From: Lachnospiraceae bacterium
Lineage (GTDB): Bacteria; Bacillota; Clostridia; Lachnospirales; Lachnospiraceae
Direction: 5' to 3'
NCBI GenBank assembly: GCA_021770345.1
Contig: JAETRD010000009.1
Coordinates: forward strand, 83,772-147,771
Length of the DNA: 64,000 nucleotides
Shown here in pieces: positions 52,933-62,495 of the stretch; the stretch's first letter is position 1, and the number at the start of each line of letters is the position of its first letter. The position numbers were made by a program, and so were the translations under genes. Below the pieces are notes generated by a model, which searched no databases, had not been told where the DNA came from, and was given only the letters and a program-made list of their open reading frames with translations.

Positions 52933-55584
52933 ATGGATGACAAAATTTTTGATCAGATACATGATGTTGACTTAAAGAAAACAATGGAGACTTCCTACAT
53001 CGACTACGCGATGAGCGTAATTGCCCAGCGCGCATTGCCGGATGTGAGGGACGGCTTAAAGCCGGTGCAGCGTCGTGTACTGTATTCCATGATTGAATTA
53101 AACAACGGTCCGGACAAGCCGCATCGAAAATGTGCCCGTATTGTCGGCGATACAATGGGTAAATATCATCCGCACGGGGACAGCTCAATTTACGGTGCGC
53201 TGGTAAACATGGCGCAGGAGTGGTCATTCCGCTATCCGCTCGTCGACGGACACGGAAACTTCGGTTCCGTGGACGGGGACGGCGCCGCGGCGATGCGTTA
53301 CACCGAGGCGCGCCTGAGCAAGATTTCAATGGAAATGCTCTCCGACATCAATAAAGACACCGTCGATTTCGTGCCGAACTTCGATGAGACCGAGAAGGAG
53401 CCTACCGTGCTTCCGTCCCGCTATCCGAATCTTCTGGTAAACGGAACGACAGGAATCGCAGTTGGCATGGCAACGAATATTCCACCACATAATCTCCGCG
53501 AAGTAATTAGTGCCGTGGTTAAAATTATTGACAATCAGGTGGAGTACGACAGAGAGACTACAATCGAAGAACTGCTTGCGATTGTAAAAGGACCCGATTT
53601 TCCGACTGGGGCGACGATTCTCGGAACTGCAGGTATCAACGAGGCATACCGGACCGGCCGCGGGAAAATCCGTGTCCGCGCCGTGACAAATATCGAGCCG
53701 ATGCAAAACGGCAAAAACCGTATTGTGGTGACGGAACTTCCCTACATGGTAAACAAAGCCCGCCTGATTGAAAAGATTGCGGAGCTGGTGCGCGATAAAA
53801 AGATTGACGGGATCACTGATCTGCGGGATGAGTCTGACAGGCAGGGAATGCGCATCTGTATCGAGCTTCGCCGCGACGTGAATCCGAATGTGGTGTTAAA
53901 CCAGCTTTACAAGCACACACAGCTGCAGGATACATTCGGCGTGATTATGCTGGCGCTGGTCAACAACGAGCCGAAAGTCTTAAACCTTTATCAGATGCTG
54001 AATTATTATCTGCTGCATCAGAAAGACGTCGTGACGAGGCGGACAAAGTATGATCTGAACAAAGCCAGAGAACGCGCCCATATTTTAGAGGGCTTGCTGA
54101 CGGCGCTTGACAATATTGACGAAGTGATCAACATTATCCGGAGCAGCAAGAACACGCCCGAGGCGAAAGAGCGCCTGATGGAGCGTTTCGGCCTCACGGA
54201 CGTGCAGGCACAGGCGATTGTCGATATGCGTCTGCGCGCGCTGACCGGTCTGGAACGCGAAAAGTTAGAGAGCGAGTACGCGGAGCTGATGAAGCGCATC
54301 TCGGAACTGGAGGCGATACTCGCAGACGAAAAGATACTGCTTGGAGTGATTCGAACCGAGATTTTAGAGATTGCAGACAAGTACGGGGATGACAGAAGAA
54401 CTTCCATCGGATTTGACGAGTACGATATCTCGATGGAAGACCTGATCCCGGTCACAAATACGGTGATCACGATGACAAAGCTCGGCTATATCAAGCGCAT
54501 GAGCATTGACAATTTCCGTGCGCAGAACCGCGGCGGCAAGGGAATCAAGGGGATGGAGACCATCGAGGATGACTACATCGAAGAGCTTTTGATGACAACT
54601 TCGCATCACTATATGATGTTCTTTACCAACACGGGCCGGGTATACCGGATGAAAGCCTACGAGATTCCGGAGGCGAGCCGGACAGCCAGGGGAACCGCGA
54701 TTATCAATCTGCTGCAGCTGCAGCCCGGAGAGAAAATCACGGCAGTCATTCCGATTCGGGAATACACCGAAGGCCATTTCCTCTTTATGGCGACCAGAAG
54801 GGGAATCGTCAAGAAAACGCCGATCACGGACTATGCGAATGTGCGGAAAACCGGACTTGCGGCGATTAACCTCAGGGAGGACGATGAACTGATTGAGGTA
54901 AAGAAGACGGACGATAATGAGGACATCTTTCTTGTCACAAAGTACGGACAGTGTATTCGTTTTAAGGAGACAGACGTGCGGAAAACCGGGCGCACTTCGA
55001 TGGGAGTCATCGGTATGAACCTTGCGGACGGGGATGAAGTGATCGGCATGCAGATGGAATCCCAGGGGGAATCCCTGATGATCGTCTCGGAAAAAGGTCT
55101 CGGGAAATGCACGCTGACTTCCGAGTTTACCGCGCAGATCCGCGGCGGCAAGGGCGTGAAATGCTACAAGATCACCGAAAAAACCGGGAATATCATCGGC
55201 GTCAAAGCGGTCAACTTAGACGATGAGGTGATGCTGATTACGACGGAAGGCGTTATCATCCGAATCCGCGTCGCGGATACGTCGCTGCTTGGGCGTATTA
55301 CCTCGGGCGTCAAGCTGATTAACTTAGACGAGAATGTAACCGTCGCAAATATTGCAAAAGTCCGCGAAGATAAGAATCTGATCGAAAACGCGGAAGCCTC
55401 GGAACTTTTGACGGAGGAAGAAGAGGCCGAGAGCGCGGCGCTTGCGGCCGAAAACGCGAAGAAAGCCGCAGGACAGATATCGCCGGAGACAGATGAAAAA
55501 CTGATGGACGAGCTTCTTCGGCGGGCCGAAGAAGATGCGGAAGCATCCGGGGAAGCGTCCGCAGGAGAGAACGAAGAAGAGTAA
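52933..55584 (+). CDS. gyrA: DNA gyrase subunit A
   Basis: An 883-aa protein. Catalytic Tyr123 in [11 protein letters not shown]. The quinolone-determining region reads [13 protein letters not shown], with Ser at the position of E. coli Ser83 and Gly at that of Asp87. The GyrA box appears as QNRGGKG (canonical QRRGGRG), followed by six C-terminal beta-pinwheel blades. The last ~75 residues are an Ala/Glu-rich acidic tail ending GENEEE, longer than in Bacillus. A GGAGG lies 11 nt before the ATG. Confidence 0.96.
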   Translation: MDDKIFDQIHDVDLKKTMETSYIDYAMSVIAQRALPDVRDGLKPVQRRVLYSMIELNNGPDKPHRKCARIVGDTMGKYHPHGDSSIYGALVNMAQEWSFRYPLVDGHGNFGSVDGDGAAAMRYTEARLSKISMEMLSDINKDTVDFVPNFDETEKEPTVLPSRYPNLLVNGTTGIAVGMATNIPPHNLREVISAVVKIIDNQVEYDRETTIEELLAIVKGPDFPTGATILGTAGINEAYRTGRGKIRVRAVTNIEPMQNGKNRIVVTELPYMVNKARLIEKIAELVRDKKIDGITDLRDESDRQGMRICIELRRDVNPNVVLNQLYKHTQLQDTFGVIMLALVNNEPKVLNLYQMLNYYLLHQKDVVTRRTKYDLNKARERAHILEGLLTALDNIDEVINIIRSSKNTPEAKERLMERFGLTDVQAQAIVDMRLRALTGLEREKLESEYAELMKRISELEAILADEKILLGVIRTEILEIADKYGDDRRTSIGFDEYDISMEDLIPVTNTVITMTKLGYIKRMSIDNFRAQNRGGKGIKGMETIEDDYIEELLMTTSHHYMMFFTNTGRVYRMKAYEIPEASRTARGTAIINLLQLQPGEKITAVIPIREYTEGHFLFMATRRGIVKKTPITDYANVRKTGLAAINLREDDELIEVKKTDDNEDIFLVTKYGQCIRFKETDVRKTGRTSMGVIGMNLADGDEVIGMQMESQGESLMIVSEKGLGKCTLTSEFTAQIRGGKGVKCYKITEKTGNIIGVKAVNLDDEVMLITTEGVIIRIRVADTSLLGRITSGVKLINLDENVTVANIAKVREDKNLIENAEASELLTEEEEAESAALAAENAKKAAGQISPETDEKLMDELLRRAEEDAEASGEASAGENEEE

Positions 55585-55600
55585 AAAATGTGAAATAAAA

Positions 55601-55629
55601 TTGCACAATCGCCAAACTGGTGTTATATT
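55601..55629 (+). promoter_or_regulatory. Promoter-like element abutting the gyrA terminator
   Basis: TTGCAC (55601-55606), 17-bp spacer, TATATT (55624-55629). The 5' arm of the terminator begins at the next base, so transcription from here would start inside the hairpin. The same geometry recurs at 58870-58950. Confidence 0.5.
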
Positions 55630-55676
55630 AATTCCGGATGGTATTTCCCACAGGGAAAACCATACCGGAATTTTTT
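55630..55676 (+). terminator. Terminator after gyrA
   Basis: Long hairpin ATTCCGG.TGGT.TTTCCC / GGGAAA.ACCA.ACCGGAAT (55630-55671) followed by TTTTTT. The next ~170 bp to 55847 contain no gene I can support. Confidence 0.92.
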
Positions 55677-55847
55677 ATATGGATGGAGTGCGGGGGCATG
55701 ACATCCGTCGCTTGGAAAAGTTATGTAAAACTGAAAAGACTGCTTGTATTGCCGATGATGCCGGGACGGAGAAGCGGAAACGCGATCCGATTGACGCATC
55801 AGAGGAAAATGAGACTGTCGCATGCTGCTTCCGAAAGGAGGTTATGC

Positions 55848-56723
55848 ATGCAAATAGGTTTTATCGGCGCCGGCAAAGTCGGCGTATCACTTGGAAAGTA
55901 TTTTAAAGAAAAGGGCAGGAACGTAGCAGGTTACTACAGCAGAAGCCCGGAATCAGCCGCGTGGGCGGCAGCATTTACAGAGACAACGCACTATAAGAGC
56001 TTAGAAGAAATCATAAGCGGCAGCGACATGATTTTCTTTACCGTGCCGGACGATGCCATCGCATCCGTCTGGAGGGAGGCAAAGCCCTTCATTCACGGTA
56101 AAATAATTGCTCATTGCAGTGGTCTTTGCAGTTCAAATATCTTTTCTGATGCAGCGAGTACGGATTGTACCGCATATTCTGTTCACCCGCTCTGTGCCGT
56201 GAGCGACAGGGAGAATTCCTGGAAAAAACTAAACGACACACTGTTTACCGTCGAGGGTGGAGACTACAGCTCACAATCGCATATGTTGGAAATGTTCGCG
56301 GAAATGGGAAACCGTACCTGCGTGATCAATGCGCAGGATAAGGCGAAATACCATGCTGCGGCATCTCTCGCGTCAAATCACATGACAGCGGTTTTTTCGA
56401 TGGCGAAGGAACTGTTGATGGAGTGCGGGTTTGAGGAAAAAGCCGCGGAGCGGGAGCTTTATACGTTAGCCCGGGGAAATCTCGACAATCTGTTATCCCA
56501 GGGCTGCACGCAGTCACTGACGGGCCCCATTGAGCGGGGAGATACGGCCACGGTAAAAAGACATCTGGAAGTGTTGAAGGGCGACTGCAGAGCCGCCTAC
56601 CTTGCAAATGCGAAGCAGCTTGCAAAGATTGCCCGCGAAAAGCACCGGGACAGAGATGACAAAGAGATGCAGCGGCTGCTGTCGGAGGAATCGGAGAAAT
56701 CAAATCAATGGAGGGGACTATGA
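55848..56723 (+). CDS. Rossmann-fold/DUF2520 protein, probable PanG-type ketopantoate reductase
   Basis: Start at 55848 ([23 protein letters not shown]), with AAAGGAGG 6-8 nt upstream; the 70 upstream codons of the open frame are not family-like. 291 aa. An N-terminal NAD(P)-binding GAGKVG (residues 7-12), [11 protein letters not shown], then the DUF2520 helical domain ([53 protein letters not shown]). It overlaps panB by 4 nt and heads the panB-panC-panD cluster, which lacks panE. An alternative reductase of this class, PanG, is described in Francisella and reported in C. difficile; I infer the same role here. Confidence 0.85.
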   Translation: MQIGFIGAGKVGVSLGKYFKEKGRNVAGYYSRSPESAAWAAAFTETTHYKSLEEIISGSDMIFFTVPDDAIASVWREAKPFIHGKIIAHCSGLCSSNIFSDAASTDCTAYSVHPLCAVSDRENSWKKLNDTLFTVEGGDYSSQSHMLEMFAEMGNRTCVINAQDKAKYHAAASLASNHMTAVFSMAKELLMECGFEEKAAERELYTLARGNLDNLLSQGCTQSLTGPIERGDTATVKRHLEVLKGDCRAAYLANAKQLAKIAREKHRDRDDKEMQRLLSEESEKSNQWRGL

Positions 56724-57547
56724 AAAATACGGTACTGACCTTACAGAAGCAGAAGGAAGAAAAGGATAAAATCGTGATGGTGACGGCCTATGACTATACC
56801 ACAGCCAAAATCATGGATGAAGCCGGAGTCAATACGATTCTGGTGGGGGATTCGCTCGGCATGGTAATGCTTGGCTACGAGGATACGCTGTCCGTCACAA
56901 TGGAGGATATGATTCATCACACGGCAGCAGTCGCAAGAGGAGCAAAAAATGCGTTTGTCGTGGCGGATATGCCGTTTATGTCCTATCAGACCTCAGTTTA
57001 TGACGCGGTCGTCAATGCGGGACGGCTGATGAAGGAAGGACGCGCAAACGCAGTGAAACTGGAAGGCGGCGTCGATTTTGCACCCCATATTGAGGCGATT
57101 GTAAAAGCGTCGATTCCGGTGGTGGCGCATATTGGACTGACGCCCCAGTCCGTGAACGCGTTCGGCGGATTTAAAGTTCAGGGAAAAGATATGGAGGCTG
57201 CAAAGAGACTGATCGAAGACGCGAAGGCCGTGGAGGCAGCGGGCGCCTGCATGGTTGTGATGGAATGTGTTCCGGCGAAGCTGGCCGAAAAGATTTCCGC
57301 GGAGCTTGCGATTCCAACGATCGGAATCGGTGCGGGCCCGGACTGTGACGGACAGGTGCTCGTATATCAGGATTTGCTCGCAATGTACGGCGATTTCCGG
57401 CCGAAATTTGTGAAAGTATTTGCGAATGTCGGTGATGTAATGCGGGAAGGAGTCAAAGCCTACATTGAGGAGACAAAGGCACAGACATTTCCGGCCGCGG
57501 AACACTGTTTTAAGATAGATGATTCTGTGATAGAAAAATTATATTAG
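56720..57547 (+). CDS. panB: 3-methyl-2-oxobutanoate hydroxymethyltransferase
   Basis: Start at 56720 ([30 protein letters not shown]), with GGAGGGG upstream; 275 aa. Motifs [70 protein letters not shown] and [19 protein letters not shown] are all intact. First committed step of pantothenate synthesis, producing ketopantoate for the reductase encoded just upstream. Confidence 0.97.
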   Translation: MKNTVLTLQKQKEEKDKIVMVTAYDYTTAKIMDEAGVNTILVGDSLGMVMLGYEDTLSVTMEDMIHHTAAVARGAKNAFVVADMPFMSYQTSVYDAVVNAGRLMKEGRANAVKLEGGVDFAPHIEAIVKASIPVVAHIGLTPQSVNAFGGFKVQGKDMEAAKRLIEDAKAVEAAGACMVVMECVPAKLAEKISAELAIPTIGIGAGPDCDGQVLVYQDLLAMYGDFRPKFVKVFANVGDVMREGVKAYIEETKAQTFPAAEHCFKIDDSVIEKLY

Positions 57548-57578
57548 GATTTAATATTATATAATTATGGAGGTAAGA

Positions 57579-58421
57579 ATGAAAATCGTATCGACGATCG
57601 AAGAGGTCAGGGCACAGGTAAAAGAGTGGAGAAAAGAGGGACTTACCGTCGGGTTTGTCCCCACAATGGGTTATCTGCATGAGGGGCACGCGAGTCTGAT
57701 TGACGCCGCGGGGGAAAATGACAAAGTGGTGGTCAGCATTTTTGTAAACCCGATGCAGTTCGGTCCGAATGAGGATTTGGACAGCTATCCCAGAGACCTG
57801 GAACACGATGCCAAAATCTGCAGAGAGCACGGCGCGGATTTGATCTTTCATCCGACTCCGCAGGAAATGTACGGGGAAAGCTTTTATTCTTATGTGGATA
57901 TGAACGTTCTGACGGAGGAACTCTGTGGATTAAGCAGGCCGATTCACTTCCGCGGCGTGTGTACTGTCGTGGCAAAATTATTCAATATTGTAACGCCGGA
58001 TAAAGCATATTTCGGCCAGAAGGACGCACAGCAGCTCGCGGTCATCAAACGTATGGTAAAAGATTTGAATATGCCGCTTGCGATTGTCGGATGTCCGATT
58101 GTGCGCGAGGAGGATGGCCTTGCAAAAAGCTCGCGGAATACCTATCTCTCTGCGGAGGAGCGAAAAGCTGCGCTCGTACTCAGCCGCGCCGTCTTTCTCG
58201 GAAAAAAGATGGCCGGGGAAGGCGAGCGGGATGCGGAAAAGATACTTGCCGCGATGAGAGAAGAAATCGAAAAGGAACCGCTGGCAAAAATCGACTATGT
58301 AAAAATGGTCGATCTGGAGACAATGCAGCAAGTGAAGGTCATTGAGGAGGGAATTTTGACTGCAATCGCCGTATATATCGGAAAGACAAGACTGATTGAC
58401 AACTTTATGATTGAGAAATAA
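57579..58421 (+). CDS. panC: Pantothenate synthetase (pantoate-beta-alanine ligase)
   Basis: Start at 57579 (MKIVSTIEEVRAQVKEW), with ATGGAGGT upstream; 280 aa. VGFVPTMGYLHEGHASLI is the nucleotide-binding HxGH region. FVNPMQFGPNEDLDSYPR, RGVCTVVAKLFNIVTPDKAYFGQKDAQQLAVIKRMV and GLAKSSRNTYLS (KMSKS-like) follow. Joins pantoate to beta-alanine. Confidence 0.97.
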   Translation: MKIVSTIEEVRAQVKEWRKEGLTVGFVPTMGYLHEGHASLIDAAGENDKVVVSIFVNPMQFGPNEDLDSYPRDLEHDAKICREHGADLIFHPTPQEMYGESFYSYVDMNVLTEELCGLSRPIHFRGVCTVVAKLFNIVTPDKAYFGQKDAQQLAVIKRMVKDLNMPLAIVGCPIVREEDGLAKSSRNTYLSAEERKAALVLSRAVFLGKKMAGEGERDAEKILAAMREEIEKEPLAKIDYVKMVDLETMQQVKVIEEGILTAIAVYIGKTRLIDNFMIEK

Positions 58422-58447
58422 GCGTGTAAAAAGAGAGGAAAAGAGAA

Positions 58448-58831
58448 ATGACAATTACTATGCTGAAATCAAAGATACACCGGGCCGTTGTCACGCAGGC
58501 GGAGCTCAACTATGTCGGAAGCATCACTGTGGACATCGATTTGCTGGAGCAGTCCGGCATATACGAATACGAGAAAGTTCATATTGTGGACATCAACAAC
58601 GGGGCGCGCTTTGAGACCTACACGATTGCCGGCGAGCGCGGCAGCGGCGTGATGTGCCTGAACGGGGCGGCGGCCCGGATGGTGCAGACGGGCGATAAGA
58701 TTATTCTGATGGCCTATGCAAACGTCACTCCGGAGGAGGCGCGGGAGATGAAACCCGTGGTCGTCTTTGTGGATGAGAAAAACAAAGTCAGCGAAATTAC
58801 CCGTTACGAGCGGCACGGGGAGATAAAGTAG
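58448..58831 (+). CDS. panD: Aspartate 1-decarboxylase proenzyme
   Basis: 127 aa: [29 protein letters not shown]. Self-cleavage would occur at Gly24-Ser25 to create the pyruvoyl group. Later motifs [34 protein letters not shown] match. Provides beta-alanine, completing the pantothenate cluster. A terminator follows. Confidence 0.97.
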   Translation: MTITMLKSKIHRAVVTQAELNYVGSITVDIDLLEQSGIYEYEKVHIVDINNGARFETYTIAGERGSGVMCLNGAAARMVQTGDKIILMAYANVTPEEAREMKPVVVFVDEKNKVSEITRYERHGEIK

Positions 58832-58869
58832 AAGAAAGATTCCGGAATAAGAAAAATTCGGATGGGTTC

Positions 58870-58898
58870 TTGTCTCCAAAAAGGCAATGGGATATAAT
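58870..58898 (+). promoter_or_regulatory. Promoter abutting the panD terminator
   Basis: TTGTCT (58870-58875), 17-bp spacer, TATAAT (58893-58898). The terminator arm begins 2 bp later. It could drive the CmpB-type gene with a hairpin at the RNA's 5' end, or make a ~45-nt terminated RNA. Confidence 0.6.
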
Positions 58899-58899
58899 A

Positions 58900-58950
58900 C
58901 CCTCAGTGGACAAAGGGCGTGTGTGCCCTTGTTCACTGAGGGTATTTTTT
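58900..58950 (+). terminator. Terminator after panD
   Basis: CCCTCAGTG.ACAAAGGGC / GCCCTTGT.CACTGAGGG hairpin (58900-58942) followed by TATTTTTT. Confidence 0.92.
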
Positions 58951-58974
58951 AAATATGATACTTAGGAGAAAGCT

Positions 58975-59823
58975 ATGCCGCAGAATTTTTATGAATTAGT
59001 GTGGGTATTTATTGTATACGCGTTTTTGGGATGGTGCACGGAGGTATCGTACGCGGCGCTCGACACCGGTAAATTTGTAAACCGCGGTTTTTTAAACGGA
59101 CCCTATTGTCCGATCTACGGATGCGGAGTGGTGATCGTCGTCGCCGCATTGACGCCTCTGCAGGAAAACCTTGCAATCCTGTTTGTCGGTTCTTTCGTGC
59201 TGACTTCCGTGTTGGAATACATCACTGGATTCCTTCTGGAAAAGATTTTTCACAACAAATGGTGGGATTATTCGAATTTTCCTTTTAACATAAAAGGGTA
59301 TGTATGTCTGAAGTTCTCGATTTTGTGGGGACTGGCATGTACATTTATCATGAAAGTGCTGCATCCGATGATTTACGGATTTATCGTGTGGATTCCGCGT
59401 ACGCTCGGAATCGTGATACTGGTGATACTGATGAGCGGATTTGCAGTCGATCTGTGTGTGACGGTCTCCACTATCCTGAAATTTAACAGGCATATCAGGG
59501 CGATAGACGAGATGGCGGCTGCCCTTCATAAGCTTTCCGATGAAATCGGGGAGAATATCTACGAAAATGTGACGGATGTCCTTGAGAGCACCGAAGCGGC
59601 AAAAGTGAAAATTGCGGAAGTAAAGAAGGAGCGACGAAAGGAATACGAGGAGCTTGCCGCAAAGTACGAGAGACTTCTTGCGGAGAAAAATTCCGGTTTC
59701 CGCCGTCTGATCGACGCGTTTCCGGATATGATTTCGCGTGACAGGAATGAGACGCTCCAGAAATACAAAACATATTTTAAGAATAAAGCGGTGAAAAACC
59801 GGGACACAAAAATTGAGGATTAA
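58975..59823 (+). CDS. CmpB-type putative ABC transporter permease (PF06541-like)
   Basis: A 282-aa protein. Residues 1-170 have about five membrane helices with the family pattern FIVYAFLGWCTEVSYAAL, FVNRGFLNGPYCPIYGCGVV, VLEYITGFLLEKIFHNKWWDYSNFPFNIKGYVCLKFSILWG. The C-terminal ~100 residues are a charged coiled coil (VKIAEVKKERRKEYEELAAKYERLLAE). Although labelled ABC permease in databases, no ATPase is adjacent and the function is unproven; such proteins are frequent in Lachnospiraceae. Confidence 0.85.
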   Translation: MPQNFYELVWVFIVYAFLGWCTEVSYAALDTGKFVNRGFLNGPYCPIYGCGVVIVVAALTPLQENLAILFVGSFVLTSVLEYITGFLLEKIFHNKWWDYSNFPFNIKGYVCLKFSILWGLACTFIMKVLHPMIYGFIVWIPRTLGIVILVILMSGFAVDLCVTVSTILKFNRHIRAIDEMAAALHKLSDEIGENIYENVTDVLESTEAAKVKIAEVKKERRKEYEELAAKYERLLAEKNSGFRRLIDAFPDMISRDRNETLQKYKTYFKNKAVKNRDTKIED

Positions 59824-59876
59824 GATTTATGTATCATGGATACACACCGAAAAAACCGCGTAGAAATGAGGAAAAT

Positions 59877-60722
59877 ATGATAAGAACCGTAGAGACAGAC
59901 CTTATAATAAAAAATATCAAAGAAATGTGCATTGAGGCGAATTATTATCTTTCCCCCGATATGGACAGGGCGATGAAGCAGGCGGCGGATACCGAGAAGT
60001 CCGAACTTGGGAAAAAGATACTGAGCCAGCTGCAGGAAAATCTTAAAATTGCCGACGAAGAGACGATACCGATCTGTCAGGATACCGGTATGGCGGTCGT
60101 TTTTCTTGAGGTCGGACAGGATGTACATTTTGAAGGGATGTCCGTCGGGGATGCGGTAAACGAGGGAGTGCGCCAGGGGTATGAGGAAGGATATCTCCGC
60201 AAATCCGTGGTGGGAGATCCGCTTATCCGGGAAAATACAAAGGACAACACGCCGGCGGTAATCCATTATTCGATTGTGCCCGGAGATAAAGTGAAAATCA
60301 CCGTGGCGCCGAAAGGATTTGGAAGTGAGAATATGAGCCGGGTTTTCATGTTAAAACCGGCTGACGGCGCAGACGGGGTCAGGGATGCGGTTCTCACAGC
60401 GGTGCGGGATGCGGGGCCGAATGCCTGTCCTCCGATGGTCGTGGGAGTCGGCGTCGGCGGAACCTTTGAAAAATGTGCGTTGCTGGCAAAGAGAGCACTG
60501 ATACGGCCCGTAGGTGAACATTCGGATATTCCTTATATAGAAGAGATGGAGACGGAACTGCTTCGGAAAATAAACGGACTTGGCATCGGACCGGGCGGAT
60601 TGGGCGGAAGCACGACGGCGCTCGCCGTCAATATCAATACCTATGCGACCCATATTGCAGGACTTCCCGTGGCCGTCAATATCTGCTGTCATGTAAACCG
60701 TCATGTGACAAGGGAATTATAA
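59877..60722 (+). CDS. Class I fumarate hydratase, alpha subunit (TtdA/FumA N-terminal type)
   Basis: Start at 59877 (MIRTVETDLIIKNIKEMCIEA), with GAGGAAAAT upstream; 281 aa. Iron-sulfur ligands are expected at the Cys in IPICQDTGMAVVF, GPNACPPMVVGVGVGGTFEKCALLAK and VNICCHVNRH. Two-subunit, oxygen-sensitive [4Fe-4S] hydro-lyase of anaerobes; substrate could be fumarate or L-tartrate, fumarate being more likely. Followed by the beta subunit gene after a conserved hairpin leader. Confidence 0.93.
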   Translation: MIRTVETDLIIKNIKEMCIEANYYLSPDMDRAMKQAADTEKSELGKKILSQLQENLKIADEETIPICQDTGMAVVFLEVGQDVHFEGMSVGDAVNEGVRQGYEEGYLRKSVVGDPLIRENTKDNTPAVIHYSIVPGDKVKITVAPKGFGSENMSRVFMLKPADGADGVRDAVLTAVRDAGPNACPPMVVGVGVGGTFEKCALLAKRALIRPVGEHSDIPYIEEMETELLRKINGLGIGPGGLGGSTTALAVNINTYATHIAGLPVAVNICCHVNRHVTREL

Positions 60723-60725
60723 GAG

Positions 60726-60751
60726 GCCGCCTGTGGCGGCAGAATGAGAGG
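60726..60751 (+). repeat. GC-rich hairpin leader, copy 2
   Basis: GCCGCCTGTGGCGGC hairpin followed by AGAATGAGAGG, 25 of 26 bases identical to the copy before yaaA (49567-49592). It sits between the alpha and beta subunit genes and carries the beta ribosome site. Confidence 0.8.
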
Positions 60752-60755
60752 AAGA

Positions 60756-61328
60756 ATGGATAAGCATATCACAACGCCGATTACGGCACAGGTTACCCGG
60801 GATTTAAAAGCGGGGGATTATGTTTATATAACGGGTACCGTCTACGTCGCGAGAGATGCGGCGCACAAGAGAATGATCGAGGCATTGGGGCGTCAGGAAG
60901 AGCTTCCGATTGACATAAAGGATGCGGCAATCTATTATATGGGACCATCCCCGGCCAGAGAGGGCCGTCCTATCGGTTCCGCAGGACCTACAACGGCGTC
61001 CCGCATGGATAAATACGCGCCGGTTCTGCTTGACCTGGGAGAAAAGGCCATGATCGGGAAGGGAAAAAGAACCCGTGAGGTAATCGACGCAATCATCCGC
61101 AATCAGGCGGTTTATTTTGCAGCGGTCGGCGGTGCGGGCGCATTGTTGTCCAAATGTATCACAAAATCCGAGATTGTGTGTTATGAGGATTTGGGAGCCG
61201 AGGCAATCCGAAAGATAGAGGTGGAGAATTTTCCGGTCATTGTCGTGATAGACAGTGAGGGGAACAATCTCTATGAGACGGCAGTCAGAGAGTTTGCAGT
61301 TACGGAAACAGTGGGAGAAGTAAGATGA
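60756..61328 (+). CDS. Class I fumarate hydratase, beta subunit
   Basis: Start at 60756 (MDKHITTPITAQVTRDLKAGDYVYITGTVYVARDAAHKRM), with GAGAGG upstream; 190 aa. AIYYMGPSPAREGRPIGSAGPTTASRMDKYAPVLLDLG and MIGKGKR match the C-terminal domain of FumA. YFAAVGGAGALLSKCI holds the conserved region near the active site. Forms the heterodimer with the upstream subunit. Confidence 0.94.
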   Translation: MDKHITTPITAQVTRDLKAGDYVYITGTVYVARDAAHKRMIEALGRQEELPIDIKDAAIYYMGPSPAREGRPIGSAGPTTASRMDKYAPVLLDLGEKAMIGKGKRTREVIDAIIRNQAVYFAAVGGAGALLSKCITKSEIVCYEDLGAEAIRKIEVENFPVIVVIDSEGNNLYETAVREFAVTETVGEVR

Positions 61329-62386
61329 CAGATCATATGGAAACCAACAATCACACGACACGTTCTGCAGGTAAAAAGATGGTTGTGATTCTGACAGCTG
61401 CTGTGGTCATCGTTGCAGCGGCAGCAATTTTATTTGCGAGCGGTATTTTTTTAAGCAAACCGAACAGAGTGCTGCGGGCGGCTTACAAAAGCTGCAAAGA
61501 AAACGGACTTGCAGAGATATTTTCGGATCACACGGCAGAATATACCACAGATTTGGAGCTGTCTGTCGAAGAAACGAAATTGTCAGTAGAAATTGCCTCC
61601 ACAGAGAAGAAAAAAGAACTTACATTTTCTGTCGGGTCTCATGGAATCAGTACCGGGGGAACGGCGCTTCTGGACGATGAAAATCTAAAGGTTAAGATAC
61701 CGATTTTAGGGGATACCGTATTTGTATACGATTACAGACAGGAAAATAACGGATATTTTGTGCAGCTTCTGGAGGAAAACGGGATAAACGCGGATGAGTG
61801 GAATCGGGCGCTTGCGGAAGCCGTATCAGATCAGGATATGACAATGGATCGAAAGGAGGGAAGCAGACTGCTCTTAAGTGCTTTCCGCGGCCTTTCGTTT
61901 GAGACGGCAGAAAAGAAGACCGTGCGGGTAAACGGAAAAGACCGCAGCTGTAAGGGATACCGTGCGGCGGTTACGCCGGAAGATATCAAGGTAATATTGG
62001 AGGCAGCAGAACAAATTCAGGGAGAGGGATATCGTATCTGGCTCGATAGAATTCTAAAGGTGATGGGTAGCGACTACGAGACATTCCTGCGGGAACTGAT
62101 GCGGCAGGAAATCTATATGACTTTCTATTTAGACAGAAACCGACTTGCGGAAGTGTCGGTAGAAAATACCGAGCATACAATCATGAACCTGTATTTTGCC
62201 AAAAAGGAGATGCTTTCGGTGGATATCAACGCATTTTCATTGGAAGATAAAACCTGTACCGGCAGCGTGAAACTGACACGGGGGGCCGATATAGAAGAAT
62301 TAGGAGGAGAACGGTTTGATATCGGCAATGCATCAAAGGAGGAACTCTTAAAAGTGGCATACACTTCACTGTTTCGTTTGAACTGA
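61325..62386 (+). CDS. Membrane-anchored extracellular protein of unknown function
   Basis: A 353-aa protein whose ATG overlaps the fumarate hydratase stop (ATGA). One transmembrane segment at ~19-42 (MVVILTAAVVIVAAAAILFASGIFL) follows a charged cytoplasmic N-terminus. The large outer part consists of alternating strands (YTTDLELSVEETKLSVEIAST, SVGSHGISTGGTALLDDENLKVKIP) and resembles the lipoprotein-like DUF6583 style of Lachnospiraceae proteins, which I only recall loosely. No catalytic motif is evident. Operon coupling to fumarate hydratase may be incidental. Confidence 0.75.
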   Translation: MTDHMETNNHTTRSAGKKMVVILTAAVVIVAAAAILFASGIFLSKPNRVLRAAYKSCKENGLAEIFSDHTAEYTTDLELSVEETKLSVEIASTEKKKELTFSVGSHGISTGGTALLDDENLKVKIPILGDTVFVYDYRQENNGYFVQLLEENGINADEWNRALAEAVSDQDMTMDRKEGSRLLLSAFRGLSFETAEKKTVRVNGKDRSCKGYRAAVTPEDIKVILEAAEQIQGEGYRIWLDRILKVMGSDYETFLRELMRQEIYMTFYLDRNRLAEVSVENTEHTIMNLYFAKKEMLSVDINAFSLEDKTCTGSVKLTRGADIEELGGERFDIGNASKEELLKVAYTSLFRLN

Positions 62387-62413
62387 AAAAGAAAGAACTG
62401 CAGGGCACTTCAG

Positions 62414-62442
62414 TTGACGCAATGCGTTTTGGCTGTTAATAT
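62414..62442 (+). promoter_or_regulatory. Promoter of the secreted protein gene
   Basis: TTGACG (62414-62419), 17-bp spacer, TAATAT (62437-62442); the ribosome site AAAGGAG and ATG at 62496 follow. Confidence 0.75.
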
Positions 62443-62495
62443 ATTCCTATATACATGGTGCGGGAAACCATTCACGAAAAGAAAGGAGTTATTAT

